DNA from: JALZMG01 sp963739975 | GTDB lineage: Bacteria > Actinomycetota > Acidimicrobiia > Acidimicrobiales > Ilumatobacteraceae | DNA: 64,000 nucleotides | Reading direction: 5' to 3' | Assembly: GCA_963739975.1 (NCBI GenBank) | Contig: CAVUCK010000005.1 | Location: 534,912-598,911, forward strand | In this document: one piece after another, positions 8,377-16,627 of the stretch | How positions within the stretch are numbered: position 1 is the first letter of the stretch | Layout: each line of letters opens with the position of its first letter | Position numbers and translations under genes: made by a program | Notes under the pieces: model-generated | Database searches by the model: none | Told to the model about the DNA's origin: nothing | The model's input: only the letters and a program-made list of their open reading frames with translations

Positions 8377-8841
8377 ATGACGGCGGCCCGCGGGGACAAG
8401 GGCAGATACCCGAGTACCACGCGCGCAGCGTCGCGACTGGAGCTCGAGGTTCCTCCCCGCGCCATCTCGGTGGGCCGGGCGCGACATGCCGTCGCCACGT
8501 TCCTCGCCGCCAACGCCGTCCCCTCGGTCGTCGTCGACGACTTCGAGCTGGTCACCAGCGAGCTGGTCACGAACGCCGTGATCCACCCGGTCGTCACCGA
8601 GCGGCCGGTCCGGGTCAGCGTCAGCGTGGGGTCGAGCGTGCAACTCGAGGTCGCCCACCACGGTCCGTCGAGCGCACTCCCGCCCGTCGAGATGTGGCAG
8701 CTGGCACCGCCGACCGAGCGGTCGGGCCGCGGTCTTGGCATCGTCCGTCGGCTCTGCGACGAGATCCAGGTGAGCCAAGACGGGCCGTGGGCCATCGTGG
8801 GGTGTGGACGTCGCCTCCCCGACGACGGCGGATCGCCGTGA
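8377..8841 (+). CDS. Anti-sigma regulatory ATPase (RsbW/SpoIIAB-like)
   Basis: 154 aa, HATPase_c fold of the GHKL serine kinases. VVDDFELVTSELVTNAVIHP is the N-box with the metal-binding asparagine, and SGRGLGIVRRLCDEIQV is the glycine-rich nucleotide-binding region. Such proteins hold a sigma factor inactive and phosphorylate a STAS antagonist. The D-G-G-A type G1 box is weakly conserved here (VAHHGPSS), so kinase activity is less sure than binding. The stop overlaps the GTG of the response regulator at 8838. Confidence 0.85.
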   Translation: MTAARGDKGRYPSTTRAASRLELEVPPRAISVGRARHAVATFLAANAVPSVVVDDFELVTSELVTNAVIHPVVTERPVRVSVSVGSSVQLEVAHHGPSSALPPVEMWQLAPPTERSGRGLGIVRRLCDEIQVSQDGPWAIVGCGRRLPDDGGSP

Positions 8842-9485
8842 CGGAATCGGCGGTCGGCGAACCGATAGGCGGACCCAGGACGGTCACCGTCGCGGTCATC
8901 AACGACTACGAGGTCGTCGTGCGAGGGGTGGCGGCGATGCTGGCGCCCTACGTGGACCGGGTTCGGGTCGTCGCGCTGGAGACCGAGACGATCCCGACCA
9001 CGCCGACGGACGTCGCATTGTTCGACACGTTCGCCGGTCGCCGGCACACGCTGTCCAGGGCGGCCGGGATGGTCGCCTCGGGGCGAGTCGGCCATGTGGT
9101 GCTGTACACGTGGGACGCGGCGCCGGACTTCGTGCGGGCGGCCGAACAGATCGGCGTCTCCGGCGTGGTGCTCAAGACCCGCTCGGCCGAGGGGCTGGTC
9201 GACGCCGTGCTGCGCGTGGCGAGTGGGCAGAAGGTCGGATTCGACGACGTCGGGGCCAACGGCGTCCCGACGCGGGCCGCCGAGCTGTCCGATCGGGAAT
9301 CCGAGGTGCTGGCGTTGATCGCCAAGGGGCTGACGAACGGCCAGATCGCCGACGAGCTGTACCTGTCGGTCGAGACCGTCAAGACGTACGTGAAGCGGCT
9401 GTACGCCAAGCTCGAGGTGCACAACCGGGCCCAGGCCGCCGTCGCCGCCTCCGATCACCAGCTCGTTCCCCGGGCCGGGCATTGA
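8838..9485 (+). CDS. NarL/LuxR-family response regulator
   Basis: 215 aa: receiver-like domain (about 14-125) and a C-terminal LuxR HTH (about 145-205: LSDRESEVLALIAKGLTNGQ, then ADELYLSVETVKTYVKRLYA). In the receiver, VAVINDYEVVVRGV keeps one acidic-pocket residue, DVALFDTFAG keeps the aspartate in the phosphorylation place, and SGVVLKTRSA keeps the lysine. The usual ...P motif after the aspartate is missing, so it may be an atypical receiver. It is translationally coupled to the anti-sigma gene before it (GTGA), and no sensor kinase is adjacent; the anti-sigma ATPase may feed into it. Confidence 0.85.
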   Translation: MTESAVGEPIGGPRTVTVAVINDYEVVVRGVAAMLAPYVDRVRVVALETETIPTTPTDVALFDTFAGRRHTLSRAAGMVASGRVGHVVLYTWDAAPDFVRAAEQIGVSGVVLKTRSAEGLVDAVLRVASGQKVGFDDVGANGVPTRAAELSDRESEVLALIAKGLTNGQIADELYLSVETVKTYVKRLYAKLEVHNRAQAAVAASDHQLVPRAGH

Positions 9486-9546
9486 CCGGTCCGGTTCGGC
9501 TCGTCGGCGGGCAGAATCCACCCGTGCTACCGCTGATCGATCGTCC

Positions 9547-9933
9547 ATGACCGGGCCGCAAGGGTCGGTGCGCCTGGAGGTGCCGCCGGGCCCTCGCTAC
9601 CTCTCGGCCGTGCGGGTGGTGGCCGGGGCACTCGCCGCCGACGCCGGCTTCAGTGTGGACGACCTCGACGACCTCCGGCTCGGCGTCGACGAGCTCGTGT
9701 CGACGCTGATCGCCGGTCTCGACGACGGCGACGTCGCCCGTGCCCGGATCACCCTCGACTACCACATCGACGACTCCTCGGTCGTCATCCGTGGCGGCGT
9801 CGAGGGTGCCGAGGCGCGGGCCGTGCCCGACCCGCTGACGTCGAGGATCCTCGCCGCCGTCGCCGACGACTACGAGCTCGGTCCGTCGTCCTTCGTCATC
9901 ACGAAGTCGTCGTCGCTGCGTGAACAGCACTGA
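9547..9933 (+). CDS. Anti-sigma factor-like ATPase-fold protein, second copy
   Basis: 128 aa. The start EVPPGPRYLSAVRVVAGALA and FSVDDLDDLRLGVDELVSTLI match the first half of the RsbW/HATPase_c fold, including the helix that normally carries the N-box, but the box asparagine is replaced (DELVSTLI) and the glycine-rich lid is not visible. It probably binds its sigma factor without being a good kinase. Its end overlaps the start of the sigma gene at 9920 by 14 bases, the classical arrangement of anti-sigma and sigma factor, so it is the likely direct partner of that sigma factor. Confidence 0.75.
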   Translation: MTGPQGSVRLEVPPGPRYLSAVRVVAGALAADAGFSVDDLDDLRLGVDELVSTLIAGLDDGDVARARITLDYHIDDSSVVIRGGVEGAEARAVPDPLTSRILAAVADDYELGPSSFVITKSSSLREQH

Positions 9934-10681
9934 CCCGCGCGCCGAGCCGCGCGAGGAACGGGCCACGGCGGCCCCCGAAGATGAGCGGGCGCTGTTCGTC
10001 GAGTTCACCCGCACTCGTGACCGGCGGCTGCGCAACGAGCTGGTCGAGCGACACATGGGCCTCGCTGCCCACGTCGCGCGTCGGTTCGGACGCCGGGGGC
10101 CGGCGGCCGACGACCTGCGCCAGGTCGCCTTCCTCGCCCTCGTCAAGGCCGTCGACCGCTTCGATCCCGAGCGCAACGTGGCGTTCTCGACGTTCGCCGG
10201 GCGCACGATCGAGGGCGAGATCAAACGGCACTTCCGCGACCACACCTGGTCGGTGCGAGTGCCCCGGTCGGCGAAGGAGACCCACCTGCAGCTGCGCCGG
10301 GCGACCGACGAGCTGACCCAGCGGTTGGGCCGGTCACCGACCGTCCAGCAACTCGCCGAGTACCTGGACCTCGGTCGCGACGACGTGATCCAGGGCTTGG
10401 CGGCCGGCTCCGCCTACTCGACGACGAGCCTCGATGCGCCGACCGGGGCGGACGGCGACGGCACCCGGCAGATCGGCGACGAGGACGAGCACTTCGATCG
10501 CTTCGCTGACATCGACATGGTCGAACAGCTGATGCGCCGGCTGCCCGAACGGGAGCGGGAGATCGTGCGGTTGCGGTTCTACGAGGAGCTCAGCCAGAGC
10601 GAGATCGCCGACCGGGTCGGGATCTCCCAGATGCACGTCTCCCGCCTCCTCCGCCGCAGTTTCGAGCAAATGCGGGGATGA
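9920..10681 (+). CDS. SigB/SigF/SigG-family RNA polymerase sigma factor
   Basis: 253 aa. Region 2 reads ELVERHMGLAAHVARRF..DDLRQVAFLALVKAVDRFDPERNV.FSTFAGRTIEGEIKRHFRDH; region 3 has VPRSAKETHLQLRRA; region 4 reads LPEREREIVRLRFYEELSQS followed by AIDRVGISQMHVSRLLRRS-type HTH. This is the SigB/F stress class found with partner-switching regulators. It starts with GTG inside the end of the preceding anti-sigma gene. The stop is followed at once by a 50-bp-arm inverted repeat (10682-10817) that could act as its terminator. Confidence 0.92.
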   Translation: MNSTDPRAEPREERATAAPEDERALFVEFTRTRDRRLRNELVERHMGLAAHVARRFGRRGPAADDLRQVAFLALVKAVDRFDPERNVAFSTFAGRTIEGEIKRHFRDHTWSVRVPRSAKETHLQLRRATDELTQRLGRSPTVQQLAEYLDLGRDDVIQGLAAGSAYSTTSLDAPTGADGDGTRQIGDEDEHFDRFADIDMVEQLMRRLPEREREIVRLRFYEELSQSEIADRVGISQMHVSRLLRRSFEQMRG

Positions 10682-10817
10682 GCTTCTGGCCGTAGCAATC
10701 GACCATCAACGGTCGATGCCGACGGCCAGTTCCGAGCGCGGCGTGGACGATCTAGCGGTTCGTGCCCAACTGGCCGTCGGCATCGACCTCAGATGGTCGA
10801 TCGCTACGGCCAGAAGC
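10682..10817. repeat. Long imperfect inverted repeat (50-bp arms, 36-bp loop)
   Basis: Bases 10682-10731 and 10768-10817 are reverse complements at about 46 of 50 positions, with loop 10732-10767. The arms begin and end with GCTTCTGGCCGTAGC / GCTACGGCCAGAAGC. It starts one base after the sigma-factor stop. The right arm is also the end of the opposing reading frame that ends at 10752. It could be a terminator, but the length is far beyond a normal one and suggests an inverted duplication or a small mobile element. Confidence 0.85.
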
Positions 10818-11151
10818 GGAGTCGCTACGGCCAGAAGCGGAGTCGCTCCGGCCAGAAGCGGAGTCGCGACGGCCAGAAGCGGTGGTCCACCAGTACAGCA
10901 GCGCACCGGCGACGGCGGCGAGCAGGAGGAGCGCCACCGGCTTCTTGGAGCGCTTGGGCGCCGGCGCCAACCGTTCGCGGGCTGCGACGGTGACCTCGCC
11001 GACCTGTTCGGTGACCTTGTCCAGCGCCGTGGTGGCGATGTCGCCGGTGCGGCTGGCCGCCGTCGCTGGCGATGTCGCCGATCACGCTGGCGCCGGTGGA
11101 AACCGCCTCGCTCACGGTGTCGGTGAGCTCGGCGAGGGCTGAGCGATTCAC
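10752..11151 (-). pseudogene. Frameshifted small membrane protein with repeat tail
   Basis: Starting at the ATG at 11151 (which overlaps the stop of the upstream gene as ATGA) the frame reads NRSALAELTDTVSEAVSTGA, then is lost near 11067. In the next frame the protein continues sensibly: TALDKVTEQVGEVTVAARER, then KRSKKPVALLLLAAVAGALL, one membrane span, and a tail of ASGRSDS repeats made by the 21-bp array. Removing one base near 11067 would restore a protein of about 132 aa. The amphipathic first half plus one span resembles YtxH-like or DUF3618-like envelope stress proteins, but the family is not certain. Either an assembly error or a recent break. Confidence 0.6.
10803..10886. repeat. Four tandem 21-bp repeats
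   Basis: Units begin at 10803, 10824, 10845 and 10866; the core is GGCCAGAAGCGGAGTC. Units 1 and 2 are identical, unit 3 differs at one base, unit 4 at a few. The first unit shares its start with the end of the long inverted repeat. On the minus strand each unit is seven codons (about ASGRSDS), so the array lengthens the tail of the reading frame there. A single related copy, CTACGGCCAGAAGCGG, stands at 4932-4947. Confidence 0.9.
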
Positions 11152-11351
11152 GGGATCGACGCCACCGAGGGCGCAACGGCACCGTTGTCGGTGACGGTCG
11201 ATCGAGGTGCAGGCGTCGAGGGGTTGGCCGATCTGAGCCCGCTGTTGTCCAGCTTGGAACGCAACGCATCCCGACGCCTGGAACCGGCGTCTGGGTCGAA
11301 CAGCCAGGCCAGCGCGGCGCCGAGCGCCATGGCCACGAGCAGCTTCTTCAT
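11148..11351 (-). CDS. Small YtxH-like membrane protein
   Basis: 67 aa. KKLLVAMALGAALAWLFDPD is one N-terminal membrane span followed by AGSRRRDALRSKL, the typical GxxxGxxxAxLFAP..G..RR pattern of YtxH-like general-stress proteins in a short form. The start is the ATG at 11351; upstream codons in the frame are Arg-rich and look non-coding. It overlaps the next gene by ATGA and sits behind a SigF-like promoter at 11362-11387. In Bacillus the YtxH protein belongs to the SigB regulon, which fits the neighbouring sigma module. Confidence 0.65.
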   Translation of the reverse strand: MKKLLVAMALGAALAWLFDPDAGSRRRDALRSKLDNSGLRSANPSTPAPRSTVTDNGAVAPSVASIP

Positions 11352-11361
11352 GACGCGGACG

Positions 11362-11387
11362 CTACCCCTGTTGTGAGGACTCGTAAC
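11362..11387 (-). promoter_or_regulatory. Candidate SigB/SigF-type promoter
   Basis: Read on the minus strand: GTTA (11387-11384), a 16-base spacer and GGGTAG (11367-11362), placed 10 bases before the ATG at 11351. Close to GTTT-N15-17-GGGTAT. It would drive the two small membrane-protein genes. Confidence 0.45.
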
Positions 11388-11407
11388 CTGCCGCATAGCT
11401 TTCCACC

Positions 11408-13036
11408 ATGCAGCTGGATCGCTTCTCACGTCGCCGGCGGGCCGCCGTCCTCGGCGTCGTGGCCGCCGTCGCACTGACCGCCTGCGGTGGCGACGACGAT
11501 GGCGACGCCGGCGACGGCGCGACCACCACGGCGGGTGGCGCCAGCAGCGTCGCGCCCGACACGACCGCTGACGTTGCGCCCAGCGTCGCCCCCGACACCG
11601 CCGCCGGGGAGACCAGCCCAGAAGCGTCGTCGGCGGGGGCGGGGGGCGGCGAGGAGGTCGTCGTCGGGGCCGTGCTCGAGCCCAGCAACTTGGACCTCGT
11701 CACCCAGGCCGGGGCGGCGCTGGACCAGATCCTGCTCGACAACGTCTACGAGACGCTGCTGACGGCGACCGACGACGGGTCGGTCGAGGCCGGGCTGACC
11801 GAGCTGCCGGAGATCTCCGAAGATGGCCTGACCTACACGTTCACGATCCCCGAGGGCGTGAACTTCCACAGCGGCGAGGCGCTGACGGCCGCCGATGTCG
11901 TGTGGTCGCTCGACGCCCAGCGGGCCGAGGGCGCCAACCAGGCGTCCCGGTTGGCGTCGATCGCCAGCGTCGAGGCAACTGACGACCAAACCGTCGTCGT
12001 CACGCTGAGCGAACCGGACAGTGGACTGCTGTACACGTTGACCAGGCGGGCCGGGGCGGTGCTGCAGGCCGACGCCACCGACCTCGAGACGACCGCCAAC
12101 GGAACCGGCCCGTTCCGCTTCGAGGAGCGCAACCTCGGCTCGTCGATCACGCTCGTGCGCAACGACGACTACCACGGCGATGCACCGTCGGTCTCCGGCG
12201 TCACGTTCCTGTACTTCACGGACCCCAACGCGGCCGTCAACGCGTTCACGACCGGCGACGTCGACATCCTGACGGGCGTCCGCAGCGAGCTGGTCGCGCC
12301 GTTGCAGGAGAACCCGGACTACGTCGTCAACGAGGGGTCGACGAACGGCGAGTTCACGCTCGGCTTCAACAACGCTCGGCCGCCGTTCACCGACCCGGCC
12401 GTGCGCCTGGCGATCCGCCAAGCGATCGACAAGGAGGGGATGCTCGAGCTGTTCAGCGGTTTCGGCACGGTGATCGGCGGACCGGTGCCGCCGTCGGACC
12501 CGTGGTACGAGGACCTCACCGACGTCGCGCCGTACGACCCGGCGGCCGCCGAGGCGGCGATCGAGGCCGCCAATGCGACGGGGACGCCGCTCACGCTCGT
12601 GTACCCGAACATCTACCCGACGTACGCCGCCGAGTACGTCGCCTCCCAGCTGGGCGAGGTCGGGCTCGACGTCACGGTCGAGCTGATCGAGTTCCCGGCG
12701 TGGCTGGAGCGGGTGTTCACGAACAAGGACTACGACATGACGGTGGTCCTGCACGTCGAGCCGCGGGACATCGCCAACTACGCCAACCCGGAGTACTACT
12801 GGAACTACGACTCCCCGGAGGTCCAGCAGTTGATCGCCGACGCCAAGGCGGCCCTCGACCCGGCCGAGTCGAACGAGCTGCTGCGCCAGGCGGCCCGGTT
12901 GATCTCCGAGGAGTCGCCGGTCGATTGGCTGCTGCTCGGCGCCGACATCACCGTCTCCACCCCCGACGTGACCGGGTATCCGACCAACGACACCGCCTCG
13001 CGCTTCGACGCCTCCGGCATCACCCTCCCCGGCTGA
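11408..13036 (+). CDS. ABC transporter substrate-binding lipoprotein, peptide/nickel type (SBP_bac_5)
   Basis: 542 aa. A signal peptide (RRRRAAVLGVVAAVALTACG) ends in a lipobox LTAC, so the mature protein should be a lipid-anchored exported protein; a low-complexity Asp/Thr/Pro/Ala linker (about 25-75) follows. The body matches DppA/OppA: LEPSNLDLV, EISEDGLTYTFTIPEGVNFH, ALTAADVVWSLDAQ, GTGPFRFEERNLGSSITLVRN and LAIRQAIDKEGM. It collects oligopeptides, dipeptides or a similar ligand and delivers them to the permeases encoded next (13064 and 14011). First gene of a five-gene transporter operon. Confidence 0.9.
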   Translation: MQLDRFSRRRRAAVLGVVAAVALTACGGDDDGDAGDGATTTAGGASSVAPDTTADVAPSVAPDTAAGETSPEASSAGAGGGEEVVVGAVLEPSNLDLVTQAGAALDQILLDNVYETLLTATDDGSVEAGLTELPEISEDGLTYTFTIPEGVNFHSGEALTAADVVWSLDAQRAEGANQASRLASIASVEATDDQTVVVTLSEPDSGLLYTLTRRAGAVLQADATDLETTANGTGPFRFEERNLGSSITLVRNDDYHGDAPSVSGVTFLYFTDPNAAVNAFTTGDVDILTGVRSELVAPLQENPDYVVNEGSTNGEFTLGFNNARPPFTDPAVRLAIRQAIDKEGMLELFSGFGTVIGGPVPPSDPWYEDLTDVAPYDPAAAEAAIEAANATGTPLTLVYPNIYPTYAAEYVASQLGEVGLDVTVELIEFPAWLERVFTNKDYDMTVVLHVEPRDIANYANPEYYWNYDSPEVQQLIADAKAALDPAESNELLRQAARLISEESPVDWLLLGADITVSTPDVTGYPTNDTASRFDASGITLPG

Positions 13037-13063
13037 CTCGTCCCACGATCCGGTTCTCGCGCC

Positions 13064-14014
13064 GTGACGTGGTTCATCGTTCGCCGGCTCGGACTGTTCG
13101 TCGTCGCCTGCCTGGTGTCGACCGTGGTGATCTTCCTGTTGCTGCGGCTGCTCCCCGGCGACGTGGCACTCGTCGTGGGAGGCACCGAGGCGACCCCCGA
13201 GCAGGTCGCCGCGATCCGCGAGGAGCTGGGGCTCAACCGATCGCTGCCGGCGCAGTACTTCGACTGGCTGGGCGGAGCGCTGACCGGTGACTTCGGTGTC
13301 TCGGCCCTCAACGGCGAGACCGTCACGAGCGAGCTGGGGGAGAAGCTGACCGTCACGGGACCGCTCGTCCTGACGTCCACGCTGCTGTCCATCCTCGTCG
13401 CCGTGCCGGTCGGCGTGTTCGCTGCCTCTCGCCACCGCAAGCCCGACGGGGTCGCCCTGTCGGCGATCAGCCAGCTCGGCATCGCCGTCCCGTCGTTCCT
13501 CGTCGGCTTGGCGCTGATCATCGTCTTCGCCGTGCGCTGGGAGATCTTCCCGGCCCAGGGGTTCCCACGGGCCGGATGGGACGACCCGGCCGGCGCCGCT
13601 CGGGCGCTGGTCCTGCCGACGTTGACGTTGGCGCTGGCCCAGGGTGCGGTGCTGTTCCGGTTCGTCCGCTCCGCCACGCTGGACGTGCTGCACCAGGAGT
13701 ACATCCGCACGGCCCGGGCGAAGGGCCTGACGCGCCAGGAGGCACTGTGGCGCCACGGGCTGCGCAACGCCTCGATCCCGATCATCTCGATCCTCGGGGT
13801 GCAGGTGGCGAGCCTGATCGCCGGCATCGTCGTGATCGAGCAGGTCTTCACCCTGCCCGGCGTCGGCCAGATGCTGATCCGCGACGTCGGATCGCGCGAC
13901 CTCGAGAAGGTGCAGGGGACCGTCGTGCTGATCGCCGTCGTGGTGCTGGCGATCGGCTTCGTCGTGGACGTGCTGCACCGCCTGGTCGACCCGCGCCTGC
14001 GAGTGTCGGCGTGA
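13064..14014 (+). CDS. ABC transporter permease, DppB/OppB type
   Basis: 316 aa, GTG start. N-terminal WFIVRRLGLFVVACLVSTVVIF is the first span; LGLNRSLPAQYFDWLGGALTG is the typical loop before the core domain; six spans in all. The cytoplasmic EAA-like loop reads YIRTARAKGLTRQEALWRHG, the contact surface for the ATPase subunit. It pairs with the permease at 14011 to form the channel. The stop overlaps the next start (GTGA). Confidence 0.9.
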   Translation: MTWFIVRRLGLFVVACLVSTVVIFLLLRLLPGDVALVVGGTEATPEQVAAIREELGLNRSLPAQYFDWLGGALTGDFGVSALNGETVTSELGEKLTVTGPLVLTSTLLSILVAVPVGVFAASRHRKPDGVALSAISQLGIAVPSFLVGLALIIVFAVRWEIFPAQGFPRAGWDDPAGAARALVLPTLTLALAQGAVLFRFVRSATLDVLHQEYIRTARAKGLTRQEALWRHGLRNASIPIISILGVQVASLIAGIVVIEQVFTLPGVGQMLIRDVGSRDLEKVQGTVVLIAVVVLAIGFVVDVLHRLVDPRLRVSA

Positions 14015-14920
14015 GGTACGTGACGCGGTCGTGGACCGGGCGCCTCGGGCTGGCGCTGGTGGCGATCATGGTCGTCTCGGCGCTGGTGTCGCTGGTGTGG
14101 ACGCCGTACGACCCGACGAGGATCGTGCCGTCCGATCGATGGATGCCGATCTCGTGGTCGCATCCGTTCGGCACCGACGGCGGCGGCAAGGACCTGCTGT
14201 CACAGGTGTTGGTCGGGGCCCGGACCACGCTGCTGGTCACGATGGCGTCGGCTGGGCTGGCCGCCCTGATCGGCCTGGTGCTGGGCATCGCCGAGCGCGA
14301 TCCTGCCGCGGTTCGTCGGAGAGTCGCTGGCCTACCTCATCGACGTCCTCATCGCCTTGCCGACGCTGATCCTGGCCCTGGTGTTCGTCGCCGCACTCGG
14401 TGGGTCGGTGGGGACCGTCTCCATCGCCATCGGCGTTGGTTCGGGCGTGATCCTGGCGCGCGTCGTCAAGGCCGAGGCGGCGCGGGTGCTGACCCAGGAC
14501 TACGTCGTCGCCGCAGCGGCCAGCGGATCATCGACCTGGCGCACGATCTGGCGCCACATCATCCCCAACATCGCGTCCACGGTGATCGTGCAGGTGTCCC
14601 TGATCGCCGCGCTCGCCGTGCTGGCCGAGGCGGCGCTGAGCTACCTCGGGCTCACACCCATCTCGACGCCGTCGTGGGGACGAATGCTCTCCGAGCTGCA
14701 GCGCACCGTGACGATCCACCCGACGTCCCTCGTCTTCCCCGGGTTGGCCGTGATCGGCGCCACACTCGGGTTCAACCTGCTCGGCGACGCGCTGCGCGAC
14801 GCGGTGGACCCGCGTCTGCGCAGCCGGGCCGCCGCCGTGACCCCGGAGATCGCCGCCCGGGTCGATCGCGTCGGAACCTCCTCCGGGGGACTGGCCGCCG
14901 GCCCAGAGGTGCACGGGTGA
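14011..14920 (+). pseudogene. ABC transporter permease, DppC/OppC type, one frameshift
   Basis: The first part (GTG at 14011) reads RSWTGRLGLALVAIMVVSAL, HPFGTDGGGKDLLSQVLVGA and LIGLVLGI, then loses sense near 14290-14300. The correct frame resumes with ILPRFVGESLAYLIDVLIAL and runs through PTLILALVFVAALGG, the EAA loop (QDYVVAAAASGSSTWRTIWR) and LSYLGLTPISTPSWGRML to a stop at 14920. Together they make a complete DppC-type protein, so a single-base indel separates two good halves. In an otherwise intact transport operon this may be an assembly error; the second half could start only at a weak TTG (14357). Confidence 0.8.
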
Positions 14921-15699
14921 CGCTGCTGGAGGTCGACGACCTGACCGTCGCCTTCGCCGGGCGGCCGGTCGTCGACGGCGTCTCGTTCCGGCTCGACACG
15001 GGGGAGCGGCTCGGGGTGATCGGCGAGTCGGGGTCCGGCAAGACGCTGACCGCCCTCGCCGTCCTCGGCCTCGCCCCCGATGCGGCCACCGTGACCGGGC
15101 GCGTGCGGTTGGCCGGGGAAGACGTGCTCGGACGGCCGGATCGGCAGCTGGCCCGGCTGCGCGGCGAACGGGTGTCGATGGTGTTCCAGGACCCCCGCAC
15201 CGCGCTCAACCCGGTGATGCGAGTCGGCCGCCAGATCTCCGAGACGCTGCGGTTGCACCAGGGGCTCGGGCGCCGAGCCGCGGCGGTGGTCGCCGAGGAG
15301 TGGTGCGGACGGGTCGGCCTGCCGGAGCCCGAGCGGACGGTGCGTGCCTACCCCCACCAGCTCTCCGGCGGCCAGCGTCAACGGGTGGGGATCGCCATCG
15401 CGTTGGCGTCCCGACCGGCGTTGCTGATCGCCGACGAACCGACGACCGCGCTCGACGTGACGGTGCAGGCCGAGGTGATCGCCCTGCTGCGCGGGCTCGT
15501 CGACGAGGACGCCACGGCGCTGCTGTTCATCAGCCACGACCTGGCGCTCGTGGCGTCGATCGCCGATCGGATCCTCGTGATGCGCAACGGGCACGTCGTC
15601 GAGCACGCCGACGCATCAGCGATCGTCGAGCGCCCGACCGAGGACTACACGCGCCAGCTGCTCGACGCCGCCCGCCGCACGTCCTTGGAGGCTATGTGA
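14917..15699 (+). CDS. ABC transporter ATP-binding protein, DppD/OppD type
   Basis: 260 aa. Walker A GESGSGKTLT (about 38-47), Q-loop VFQDPRTALNPVM, signature LSGGQRQRVGIA, Walker B LLIADEPTTALD and the H-loop FISHDLALV. The SALNPVMRVG form is typical of the peptide/nickel class. It is short: the usual C-terminal oligopeptide-transporter extension (with the Fe-S cysteines of some DppD) is missing, as it ends soon after TEDYTRQLLDAAR. GTG start overlaps the permease stop; its own stop overlaps the next GTG. Confidence 0.9.
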   Translation: MTLLEVDDLTVAFAGRPVVDGVSFRLDTGERLGVIGESGSGKTLTALAVLGLAPDAATVTGRVRLAGEDVLGRPDRQLARLRGERVSMVFQDPRTALNPVMRVGRQISETLRLHQGLGRRAAAVVAEEWCGRVGLPEPERTVRAYPHQLSGGQRQRVGIAIALASRPALLIADEPTTALDVTVQAEVIALLRGLVDEDATALLFISHDLALVASIADRILVMRNGHVVEHADASAIVERPTEDYTRQLLDAARRTSLEAM

Positions 15700-16559
15700 G
15701 CGAGCGTTCGGGGCCGGGCTCGGCGCGACGGTTCGATGGTGCGAGCGAACGATTGTCCACGGTGAGCATCGCAGCCGATGCGGTGGCGCTGCTGCAGGCC
15801 GAAGCCATCCGGCGCGACTACCCGCTGCCGCGCCAGTCGCTGTTCGGGCCGCGGGCGGTGCGCCGCGCCCTGGTTGGCGTCGACCTGCGGCTGGGGGAGG
15901 GGGGCAGCCTCGGCATCGTCGGGGAGTCGGGCTCCGGCAAGTCGACGCTCGTGCGCATCCTGCTCGGGCTGGATCGGGCGACCGCCGGGACGGTCCGGTT
16001 CCGCGGGAGGGTGGTCGAGCCGGGTCGACCACGCCAGCTGCGATGGCTGCGGCGGGCCGCCCAGGTCGTGCTGCAGGACCCGTCGAGCTCCCTCGACCCT
16101 CGCATGACGGTCGGTTCGATCGTGCGCGAGCCGCTGGTGTGCCTCGACGTCGAGGGCGACCACGGCGCCCGGGTGGCCGAGGTGCTGGAGACCGTCGGGC
16201 TGGACCCGGCGTGGCGGGCGCGCTACCCACACGAGCTGTCGGGCGGGCAGCAGCAGCGCGTCGCCATCGCCAGGGCGATTGCCGCCCGCCCGGCGCTGCT
16301 CGTCGGGGACGAGCCGGTCAGCGCGCTCGACGTGTCCGTGCGCGTGCAGATCCTCGACCTGCTCCGCCACCTGGCCGACGAGTACGGGTTCGCCCTCGTC
16401 CTCGTCTCCCACGATCTCGGCGTCGTGCGCTACCTGTGCGACGACGTCCTCGTCCTGCGCGACGGTGTCGTCGTCGAGCACGGGCGAACCGAAGACGTCT
16501 TCGCCGGCCCGTCGGCCGACTACACCCGCTCCCTGCTCGCCGCCGTCCCCCGCCTGTGA
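15696..16559 (+). CDS. ABC transporter ATP-binding protein, DppF/OppF type
   Basis: 287 aa. Walker A GESGSGKSTLVRI, Q-loop VVLQDPSSSLDPRMTVG, signature LSGGQQQRVAIARA, Walker B LLVGDEPVSALDVSV and H-loop LVSHDLGVVRYL. The SSLDPRMTVGSIVREPL stretch marks the DppF subclass. About 30 residues before the first strand are poorly conserved, so the true start may be internal (ATG in the region of 15777). Forms a heterodimer with the preceding ATPase to drive the transporter. Last gene of the operon, ended by the hairpin at 16569. Confidence 0.88.
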   Translation: MSERSGPGSARRFDGASERLSTVSIAADAVALLQAEAIRRDYPLPRQSLFGPRAVRRALVGVDLRLGEGGSLGIVGESGSGKSTLVRILLGLDRATAGTVRFRGRVVEPGRPRQLRWLRRAAQVVLQDPSSSLDPRMTVGSIVREPLVCLDVEGDHGARVAEVLETVGLDPAWRARYPHELSGGQQQRVAIARAIAARPALLVGDEPVSALDVSVRVQILDLLRHLADEYGFALVLVSHDLGVVRYLCDDVLVLRDGVVVEHGRTEDVFAGPSADYTRSLLAAVPRL

Positions 16560-16568
16560 CCCGTCATC

Positions 16569-16605
16569 GTCCGCGGATTGGTTGCGCAGCAACCAATCCG
16601 CGGAC
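16569..16605. terminator. Perfect 17-bp stem-loop between convergent genes
   Basis: 16569-16585 and 16589-16605 are exact reverse complements around a GCA loop. It lies between the ABC operon stop (16559) and the antiporter stop (16628), so it can act on both strands. No T-tract follows, as usual in high-GC actinobacteria. Confidence 0.7.
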
Positions 16606-16627
16606 CAAGAGGACTGGACCTCGGCGG

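Noticed and set aside
10803..10886. CRISPR-like regular repeats
   Set aside because: The 21-bp units are directly adjacent with no spacers and no cas genes are nearby.
11426..13978. 850-codon open frame on the minus strand
   Set aside because: It is antisense to the clear substrate-binding and permease genes; its composition is rich in Asp, Gln, Arg and His and has no domain motif. A GC-rich shadow frame.
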